Below are positions 58,020 to 64,000 of a stretch of DNA of 64,000 bases, piece after piece. Position 1 is the first letter of the stretch; every line of letters starts with the position of its first letter. The translations under genes and the position numbers were made by a program. Below the pieces are notes generated by a model. That model had not been told where the DNA came from. It saw only the letters and a list, made by a program, of their open reading frames with translations, and did not search any database. Source of the DNA: Lactococcus ileimucosae (GTDB taxonomy: Bacteria > Bacillota > Bacilli > Lactobacillales > Streptococcaceae). The stretch spans positions 1 through 64,000 of the forward strand of contig NZ_CALPDE010000003.1 in NCBI RefSeq assembly GCF_943193185.1. Direction: 5' to 3'.

Positions 58020-58376
58020 ATGTTACCTAAGATTATTGCCACTTTGTACCCTCTTCTCACATGGCTTGTACTGGTTTTTGCTTTTAAATTTTTGCGTATC
58101 CGTCAGTTGACACGCCGCAAACTCCTTATTGCTGATGTGTATGTTCTGTTCTTGATTTATGGACTTCAACTTTTTTCAGAGCAGCTCACTGCTGTCAACA
58201 TTTTGCCCTACTATCTTTTAATCTTATCAATCTTGGCTCTAATCTTGCTATTGCTTGATTTGTTCTACTATAAAGCTTTCAACTATAAACGCTTCTTTAA
58301 GCTTTTTTGGCGTCTCACCTTTATAATAACTCTAGCTCTCTATATTGCCATGATTGTGATGATATACTTGCATTAA
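58020..58376 (+). CDS. DUF3397-like four-helix membrane protein
   Basis: 118 residues, four membrane helices with the pattern of DUF3397 ('FKFLRIRQLTRRKLLIADVY', 'FNYKRFFKLFWRLTFI'). Function unknown. Starts at the predicted transcript start without a ribosome site. Confidence 0.7.
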   Translation: MLPKIIATLYPLLTWLVLVFAFKFLRIRQLTRRKLLIADVYVLFLIYGLQLFSEQLTAVNILPYYLLILSILALILLLLDLFYYKAFNYKRFFKLFWRLTFIITLALYIAMIVMIYLH

Positions 58377-58435
58377 GAAACAAAATATTTTGTCAATGCT
58401 TTTAAGTGTGGAAGATGAGGATAAAGTTTAAAAAC

Positions 58436-58483
58436 AAAAAACGCTTAACTCCGTGCATAAGGATGCCGAAGTTGAGCGTTTTT
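58436..58483. terminator. bidirectional terminator
   Basis: AAAAAACGCTTAACT (58436-58450) / AGTTGAGCGTTTTT (58470-58483) between the DUF3397 gene and the end of P2. Confidence 0.8.
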
Positions 58484-58532
58484 CTTCTTACATCAAGCTC
58501 TTATCTCCTTTTTATTTCTAACAAAAGCAGTG

Positions 58533-60146
58533 TTATTGATGAACGATGAGGGCTGGACGAGTCCCTCTAGCTCCCCACATGTTATCTCTGGCGCCACCAT
58601 CGCTTAGCCCTCCACTATCAGGGAATATATTCCAAGCATGTATGTTTGTTGAAGGTGTACGAAGCCACCATCCATTCTCTCCTGTGGCCAGTCTTTCTAT
58701 ATTACTAGGAAAAGCACGATCTGAACCTGATAAACGTGCCACATCAGCTAAAGAAAGGGAAAAAGCACGCGGTGTTCCGCCTGAATCAACTTGACTTTCA
58801 TCCGCCATCACCTCTGGGAATGCGTACAGATTTGTAGGAAGAAAGCCAGCATCTATAATGACGCTCCCCAAACCCGTTTCTCCTGTGGTAAAACTATCCG
58901 ACACAGGTCGCACCATGGCTTGGACATCTAAGCTAAGTTGACTATACCATTGATTATTGCGGTCATTTTGACTATTGAAGCTCGCACTAAGTATTTCATT
59001 CAGAATAATCAAATGATTCCCTCCACCTTGATTCTCCAAATAACGGTACTGCTCCCCAGCCATAGTAAAGATGGTTCCCGGTGCCATGATGCTAAAGTTG
59101 ATTTGGTCAGGTTGGACATTGTCATCTGGTCCCGGGTTCCCCCAGTTGTTATCGATAGAACCGTTCTGTACGGCTGTCAGGAAGTCTGACAGGTCATCAT
59201 GATGCGTATAGTCTGGATCTACAGCCAAGAAATCACTGATACGGTCAGGACTGATCAGTTGCCCGTCCACATGGATACCGTAATAATATTCGCCCGGGAT
59301 GTTGTCCGCCGCTGCGGTCATCTGAGCGGCATCCAAGAGGTAAGAGGTGGTCTCTCCTGCTTGGAGTTGATTGGCCCAGTAGGCCCAGCCTGTTTGGTGG
59401 TCAATCACCCAGAAGTTCCCGACTTTCAGGTTATTGGGTAGGGCTGCCCACTGGCTGATTGTCATTGGGGCACGTTCTTGTTGCAGGTTTTGAGCGGCAT
59501 CATGGCTGACTTCTTCGCCCGGCCAAACTGGTCCGCTGTTGTCAAAGCTGTCGCCAGAGGACCAGTAGGCATCTGTACCGTCTCCGGGATGTGTAGCTCC
59601 ATCTGTGACACCGTCTGTGGCTGTACTTGTGAGCCAGTCACGGGCATGCCCTGCAGAGGCTGTCATCAGGTCTTGGTTGTCCCGGTTGAAGGTAGGCATG
59701 AACCACGGGGCATCTTGACCTGAGCGACTCCAACCAAAGGTCAGGTTGGCGTAGGTGTTGAAGGCAGCTGAGTCGCCTACACGGGTGTTGAGATTGGTCT
59801 CTGAGGGACGCATGACCGTCCAAGTGTTCACTTGGTCACGGATGGTGCCGGTCACTATAGGCGTAAAGTCTGTATCTCCTGCTGAGCGTTTCTCCATGAA
59901 CTCGGAGAGGCGGATACGGGCCATGAGGGGCACATTGCCATAGTTCTCCACGAAGACGTCCTTGTTTTCGGTGTCTCGGTTGTAGTAGTCGTGGACACGG
60001 CCGCCGGGGATGTTTTCTCGGAGCCGGTCATTGATGGCCCGCTGGTTGAAGGCTTGGAAGGCGAAGGTGCCGCCTACCAAGAGCAATAAGAGGGACAGGA
60101 GCGCGAGGTTGCGCAGCCGCCGCTGGTTTTTCTTTTCTGGTGTCAT
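58533..60146 (-). CDS. large exported DUF6273-like protein, copy 2 (P2)
   Basis: 537 residues. Same N-terminal ~380 residues as P1 (GC-rich, 'GGTFAFQAFNQ', 'VFVENYGNVPLMARIRLSEF') with only scattered substitutions, then a different C-terminal end: 'GWWLRTPSTNIHAW' and 'GTRPALIVHQ'. 'DSGGTPRAFSLSLADVARLS' is shared as protein motif with P1 but divergent in DNA. Predicted exported, membrane-anchored or cleaved; no LPXTG. Identical ribosome site; promoter spacer one T longer than P1's. Confidence 0.75.
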   Translation of the reverse strand: MTPEKKNQRRLRNLALLSLLLLLVGGTFAFQAFNQRAINDRLRENIPGGRVHDYYNRDTENKDVFVENYGNVPLMARIRLSEFMEKRSAGDTDFTPIVTGTIRDQVNTWTVMRPSETNLNTRVGDSAAFNTYANLTFGWSRSGQDAPWFMPTFNRDNQDLMTASAGHARDWLTSTATDGVTDGATHPGDGTDAYWSSGDSFDNSGPVWPGEEVSHDAAQNLQQERAPMTISQWAALPNNLKVGNFWVIDHQTGWAYWANQLQAGETTSYLLDAAQMTAAADNIPGEYYYGIHVDGQLISPDRISDFLAVDPDYTHHDDLSDFLTAVQNGSIDNNWGNPGPDDNVQPDQINFSIMAPGTIFTMAGEQYRYLENQGGGNHLIILNEILSASFNSQNDRNNQWYSQLSLDVQAMVRPVSDSFTTGETGLGSVIIDAGFLPTNLYAFPEVMADESQVDSGGTPRAFSLSLADVARLSGSDRAFPSNIERLATGENGWWLRTPSTNIHAWNIFPDSGGLSDGGARDNMWGARGTRPALIVHQ

Positions 60147-60282
60147 AAACTCCTCCTTTGACGTAACTTGTACTTTTAGATTTTCATTACATATACATTT
60201 CTAATGTTACGTTTACTTTCTGAGTCTATAGTATAAAAAAAAAAAAAGGTCAAATGAAATGAGTGTTTGATGAGAAAAGGGG
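58995..60282 (-). repeat. 1.29-kb direct repeat, copy 2
   Basis: Matches 33872-35158 in the same orientation, 25 kb apart; recombination between them would delete or amplify 25 kb of mostly essential DNA, so exchange is more likely by gene conversion. Confidence 0.9.
60225..60253 (-). promoter_or_regulatory. P2 promoter with poly-T spacer (17 bp)
   Basis: TTGACC (60253-60248), 13 T plus ATAC (17 bp), TATAGA (60230-60225). The 17-bp spacing is optimal; P1 has 16. Confidence 0.6.
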
Positions 60283-60298
60283 ACTTTCTGAATCTGTA

Positions 60299-60350
60299 AA
60301 AAAAACCAGCTCATTAACGCGGGCCATACCACGCCAACTGAGCAGGTTTT
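60299..60350 (-). terminator. ecsB terminator
   Basis: Minus strand AAAACCTGCTCA ... TGAGCTGGTTTTTTT, a long stem with one U-U mismatch, 20 nt after the ecsB stop. Confidence 0.75.
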
Positions 60351-60369
60351 ATTCAATAAATCTAAGCAC

Positions 60370-61389
60370 TCATTTCCCTTTTAAGCGAAGTTTTATATAG
60401 ACTTTCACTAAAAAGAAGTTGACAAGGAGTACGAGTAAAATATAAAGTTTGGCATGCAAAAAAATTAAACCAAACACGAGCTCTGCAGCTGTGACAAAGA
60501 GCATTATACGCGACAAAACGCATTTAATGGCTGCAAACTTTGAAGAGCGACGTAGTGGATAGATGCGTGTCAAAAGTTGATAATCAAAAGATTCTTGCAA
60601 AGCAAACAATTGAAAAAGCAACAAATAGTTAAATACAGCCACCAAAATCACCGCAACAACAGCATTCTCAATAAAAACTAAGGATAAAACCGCGAGGAGC
60701 AGTAAACGCAAAGTCAGTGATAAATAATCCCCAGAACGTAAAAAAGCACGGCTAAAGAGGTATTCGTAGGTACGAAGTGTTTTTGGTAATAGAAAGTCCA
60801 GATATCGCCGGCGGCGGCTTTGTGTTTTTAAGCCCTTAACGTTGGTAAAGAGCGCAAAAAATCTCAAAGTATTGGTCTTACGGTTTTCTTCATAGGAAAT
60901 CAATGCCTCCCAGGCAATAATCCCATTTGGGAGTATCTGGCGTAAACGGAAAGCTAAACCAGCTGCTTTCAAGAAGAGCAATATAAGAAACCACAACACA
61001 AGGGAAAGCAGAGACCAGTTTAAAAGAGGTGCAGCAAGTCCAATCAGGATAAAGCTGATAAAGGCTGGTAAGATCAGGGAACGCAACCAAGAAATATATA
61101 AATGTTTGCGAACTGCTCTCTCCTGTGGCAGCAGGAAAACCTTATCAGCAGACTCAACAAAGCTCGCTAGTCTTCCAAAGGCTTGACTAAGAGCTGATAT
61201 TAAAACAATCAAGACCACTTTACCAGCCACATTTAAACTATGCGCCTGTAAAAATTGAGCATACTGTACAGCCAGTGCCCCCAACAAAATCATCAAGAAA
61301 AGCACAAAATGATCATTAAAAACATAGCGCAAGTATTTGAGGTTTTGCCGGTAGTATGCTTTACGGCGTTCTTCAAACAAGCTATTCAT
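60370..61389 (-). CDS. ecsB: ABC transporter permease EcsB
   Basis: 339 residues from the ATG at 61389; several membrane helices in the N- and C-terminal thirds with the EcsB 'RRYLDFLLPKTLRTYEYLF' region. Overlaps ecsA. Ecs affects secretion, competence and peptidase control in other Firmicutes; the substrate is not settled. Confidence 0.9.
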   Translation of the reverse strand: MNSLFEERRKAYYRQNLKYLRYVFNDHFVLFLMILLGALAVQYAQFLQAHSLNVAGKVVLIVLISALSQAFGRLASFVESADKVFLLPQERAVRKHLYISWLRSLILPAFISFILIGLAAPLLNWSLLSLVLWFLILLFLKAAGLAFRLRQILPNGIIAWEALISYEENRKTNTLRFFALFTNVKGLKTQSRRRRYLDFLLPKTLRTYEYLFSRAFLRSGDYLSLTLRLLLLAVLSLVFIENAVVAVILVAVFNYLLLFQLFALQESFDYQLLTRIYPLRRSSKFAAIKCVLSRIMLFVTAAELVFGLIFLHAKLYILLVLLVNFFLVKVYIKLRLKGK

Positions 61390-62122
61390 GAGCATTTACA
61401 CCTTTCGTCAGTTCTAAATAAATTTCATCAAGGCTGGCATTTTCCTTGCCAAACTTTGCGCGTAATTCATCAATAGTACCAGCGACCAGCACTTGGCCTT
61501 CATGTAAGATAACAAACTTATCACAGAACTTTTCTGCTGTCGAAAGAATATGTGTACTCATCAAAATCGAAGCGCCAGCATCACGCATAGAAAGCATCAA
61601 TGTAATCAAGTCTTGAATCGCTAATGGATCCAGTCCTAAAAATGGTTCATCAATAATATATAGGCTTGGATCTGTCAAAAAGGCACAAATAATCATCACT
61701 TTTTGCTTCATCCCTTTGGAAAAGTTAACGGGGAACCAGTCCAACTTATCTTCCAGACGAAACGTTTTCAAGAGCTCCTCTGCACGAGGCATAGCCTCCT
61801 CCACAGGTACTCCATAAGCCAAGGCTGTGACTTCAATGTGTTCGCGTAACGTCAACTCCTCATAGAGACTTGGAGTTTCCGGTATAAAACCGATTTTCCG
61901 ACGATAGCCTTCCAGATCTTCCTGTAAGGTAATGCCATCTAACTCAATTTGACCAGAATAAGGCGTTAAAAGTCCAATTACTTCCTGAATCGTCGTTGAT
62001 TTTCCGGCACCATTAAGACCGATAAGACCAACCAACTCTCCATCTGCTATATCAAAACTTACATCATTAAGGACTGGATGACCAAAATATCCTCCAGTCA
62101 GATTACTTATTTTAAGAGCCAC
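61382..62122 (-). CDS. ecsA: ABC transporter ATP-binding protein EcsA
   Basis: 246 residues from a GTG at 62122, chosen because GGAG lies 8 nt upstream; the longer TTG start overlaps that site. Walker A 'GLNGAGKSTT', signature 'NFSKGMKQKVMI', Walker B 'LYIIDEPFLGLDP'. Paired with EcsB. Confidence 0.94.
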   Translation of the reverse strand: MALKISNLTGGYFGHPVLNDVSFDIADGELVGLIGLNGAGKSTTIQEVIGLLTPYSGQIELDGITLQEDLEGYRRKIGFIPETPSLYEELTLREHIEVTALAYGVPVEEAMPRAEELLKTFRLEDKLDWFPVNFSKGMKQKVMIICAFLTDPSLYIIDEPFLGLDPLAIQDLITLMLSMRDAGASILMSTHILSTAEKFCDKFVILHEGQVLVAGTIDELRAKFGKENASLDEIYLELTKGVNAHE

Positions 62123-62146
62123 ATTAATATCTCCACTTCTTTTCAA

Positions 62147-62682
62147 AATTGTTATAAGTTAATTTTATCATATCCCCCCTTCTTTTGCTCCCCTCTACTG
62201 CACAAAGTCTTTAGCCTAGCTGTTATTATCCTCTTCGTCTTTTTGGAGAGTTTCCATCGCTGTTCATCAAACGAAAAAGTGCGCCTTTGGCCATCAAAGA
62301 CTGGATAATATGCAGATGATTCCTCAAACTTATGTACTCCCACGATACGATGATGATGCTAGGCTGCTGCATCTTGGTCCCCTTTGGATATCAAGGGTTG
62401 CCTCACCTCTCAGAATCTTCTGAATTAATCTTATAACTTTAGGAGATTACAGTCTGAAGACAAGTGCCCAAGATGCTCCAATCAGAATACCTGTATAACA
62501 ATTGACCTTTTTGAAGGATACTTTAACTTCTTGAAAAAGATTTGCTTTCTGAAAGGGACATTTTAAAAACTTTTCCTAACCAGTAACACTAAGCAAAATT
62601 AAAAGATTTTGTTATAATTTACTTATAACAATTAACAATGCAATAAGCCACTGCTGGCTGCAACTCAACAGGGAGATTTCTT
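62147..62682. other. non-coding gap between divergent ecsA and HIT genes
   Basis: No convincing gene in any frame; short open stretches lack ribosome sites and family motifs. A TATAAT (TGTTATAAT near 62609-62617) serves the HIT gene, whose leader is ~60 nt. GC is uneven, so an old decayed gene cannot be excluded. Confidence 0.5.
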
Positions 62683-63078
62683 ATGGATAATTGTATTTTT
62701 TGTAAAATAATTGCGGGCGAAATCCCAAGTACTAAAATTTACGAAGATGAGCATTTAATCGCTTTTCTAGACATTACACAAACAACAAAAGGTCATACGC
62801 TTGTTGTGCCTAAAAAGCATACACGAAACCTGCTGGCCATGGTCCCTGAGGAAGCTTCACAACTTTTTGCTAAAATTCCAGAAATTGGCAACAAACTTGT
62901 GAACTCTTTTGGCGCGAAAGGCATGAACATCTTACAAAACAATGAAGAAACAGCTGGTCAGACTGTCTTCCATACTCATGTACATTTGATTCCACGTTAT
63001 GCTGAAGATGATGGTTTCCACGCTGAATTTACAGCGCATACTTATGATTTACGTGCCATTGCGGAGGAAATTCAATGA
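62683..63078 (+). CDS. HIT-family nucleotide hydrolase
   Basis: 131 residues. 'NCIFCKIIAGEIPSTKIYED' N-terminus (zinc-type Cys pair), 'TKGHTLVVPKKH' and catalytic triad motif 'QTVFHTHVHLIPR' (HxHxH). Acts on nucleoside phosphoramidates/polyphosphates. GGGAG ribosome site. Divergent from ecsA, the usual neighbour. Confidence 0.95.
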   Translation: MDNCIFCKIIAGEIPSTKIYEDEHLIAFLDITQTTKGHTLVVPKKHTRNLLAMVPEEASQLFAKIPEIGNKLVNSFGAKGMNILQNNEETAGQTVFHTHVHLIPRYAEDDGFHAEFTAHTYDLRAIAEEIQ

Positions 63079-63302
63079 AAGAGTTCATTCATGATATCTC
63101 AGAAATCTTTTCAAGGCTTGGTAAAGAAATAGATGACGTCAAAGCCAACTTGGAAAAGGTAAAACTTGAAGCAAAAAAAGCTGATCTCACAGGTCAAGAA
63201 ATTCAAAGAAAGATAAATGAATTTCAAGCTGTCGCTCAGCCTAAAGTTGATAAAATCAACGAAATTTTAGAAAAACTTGCAGAAGAAAACAATGGAAAAT
63301 AA
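63075..63302 (+). CDS. small helical protein coupled to the HIT gene
   Basis: 75 residues, starts in ATGA overlap with the HIT stop. Entirely helical/charged ('VKANLEKVKLEAKKADLTGQ', 'VDKINEILEKLAEENN'), coiled coil likely. Similar small ORFs follow hit in streptococci; function unknown. Confidence 0.75.
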   Translation: MKEFIHDISEIFSRLGKEIDDVKANLEKVKLEAKKADLTGQEIQRKINEFQAVAQPKVDKINEILEKLAEENNGK

Positions 63303-63354
63303 GGTGCTCTTGCACAAAGTCCTATTTATCCCTATCTAGGCAAGTGCTATAACC

Positions 63355-63401
63355 AAAAACGTTCAGTTTTGGTACACTTTGTATCATAACTGAGCGTTTT
63401 T
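63355..63401 (+). terminator. HIT operon terminator
   Basis: AAAAACGTTCAGTT (63355-63368) / AACTGAGCGTTTTT (63388-63401). Confidence 0.8.
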
Positions 63402-63474
63402 CTATTTTTAAAAATTATGTTCCGACTTTATTTTCACAATTTATTGACACTTTTCAGCAACTTAAAAATAGGGA

Positions 63475-63831
63475 CTACTTTTTACGATTGTCCATATAAA
63501 ACTGCCTGCCCCAGAATATACCTACACATTGGGAAATAACAAAAAATCCCGCAACTACTAAAATTTCAGTCAATGCACCGTTGTTGCGAAAGTATGTAAA
63601 AAAATAGCGTGACGTATAAAGGACGAAAAGCAAAATTAACAGCATAATATCTATTATGATGAGGTGTGTCCAAGCTTGTCGCCCATCTTTTTTTATAAGC
63701 CAAAAACTCGCAAAAAGTAACAAAACTGAAATCAATTGCAAACTCAATATTGGAAATCCAAGTATTGTTCCCATAATTATAATTGTCCAAATCATTACTG
63801 AAAAAGCTAACAGGAAGATAATTCGTTTCAT
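63475..63831 (-). CDS. small four-helix membrane protein, function unknown
   Basis: 118 residues, helices at ~5-25, 28-47, 55-73 and 85-108, ending 'GRQFYMDNRKK'. Extended -10 TGATACAAT (hexamer 63843-63838) ends 6 nt before the ATG and there is no ribosome site, so leaderless. No family recognised. Beyond it, 63844-64000 shows no gene. Confidence 0.65.
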   Translation of the reverse strand: MKRIIFLLAFSVMIWTIIIMGTILGFPILSLQLISVLLLFASFWLIKKDGRQAWTHLIIIDIMLLILLFVLYTSRYFFTYFRNNGALTEILVVAGFFVISQCVGIFWGRQFYMDNRKK

Positions 63832-64000
63832 ATTATTATTGTATCATGAAAGTGTCATTTTCTCTAATATAAATTACCGAATATTACTATAACCTTTCTG
63901 AAAGAAGACTTTTATGATTTTCGAAAGATTTTAGTAACAGAAAAAAGAGACTGCAGTCAAAAGTCACAAACAAAAAAGCACCTAACCTCAGCATTGCTAT

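Noticed and set aside
62152-62343. 63-codon ORF in the ecsA-HIT gap
   Set aside because: No ribosome site, no domain, and it overlaps the ecsA promoter region; composition does not look coding.

Overview
The window reads as a chromosomal segment of a low-GC lactic acid bacterium, most probably Lactococcus (the L. garvieae group is my guess, not proven). Supporting points are the gene content and order (ymfF-ymfH-rodZ-pgsA, yaaA-recF, T-box/hisS-aspS, snf2-hypothetical-murC, ecsAB/HIT, TPP-riboswitch/thiT), a lactococcal-type PurBox before purA, strong AAGGAGG ribosome sites, and extended -10 promoters.

Layout. 1-7.6 kb is accessory: a TetR-type regulator faces a six-ORF minus-strand operon. 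That operon holds four paralogous membrane-anchored DUF6273-like proteins plus a secreted vWA-lipase protein that is split by a frameshift. 7.6-33.3 kb is mostly housekeeping: purA, hslO-ClC, dusB, two YitT proteins, aspS/hisS behind a T-box and an unusual set of ~120-bp tandem repeats, pgsA/rodZ/two M16 peptidase-like genes, yaaA-recF, an amino-acid antiporter, galE, nadR, the two U32 tRNA-hydroxylation proteins, rlmA and cutC. 33.4-35.2 kb carries a large GC-rich exported DUF6273-like protein. A second copy sits at 58.5-60.3 kb; about 1.29 kb is nearly identical, but the C-terminal ends are unrelated. A polysaccharide deacetylase follows at 35.4 kb.

36.4-37.3 kb is the debris of an integrated element next to tRNA-Cys: two perfect 32-bp direct repeats, a truncated frameshifted integrase start, and a compact type I toxin-antitoxin module of the Fst/par family (33-residue toxin plus a small antisense RNA). 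This module is too small for ordinary ORF calling. 37.5-44.2 kb is a beta-glucoside/cellobiose PTS operon (two EIIB, EIIC, EIIA, two GH1 6-phospho-beta-glucosidases) with an RpiR-type regulator and two promoters whose -10 boxes lie inside cre sites. 44.2-51.7 kb holds a YdcF protein, a DEAD-box helicase, murC, a disordered protein and a SWIM-SNF2 helicase. 51.8-53.9 kb is a divergent TetR / LPXTG MucBP adhesin pair. The rest is a serine hydrolase with CppA, a CPBP protease, thiT, ybaK, a DUF3397 protein, ecsAB, a HIT protein and small proteins.

The most interesting signals are: (1) the Fst-type module whose antitoxin RNA matches the toxin start region and whose two terminator loops are complementary; (2) the duplicated exported protein with swapped C-termini and a homopolymeric T tract of different length (12 versus 13) in the promoter spacer, suggesting phase variation; (3) six DUF6273-like proteins at three loci in 64 kb; (4) about ten genes whose -10 box ends 6-7 nt (one 10 nt) before the start codon, predicting leaderless mRNAs. 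All calls come from reading the sequence and from remembered family knowledge; no database search was run.
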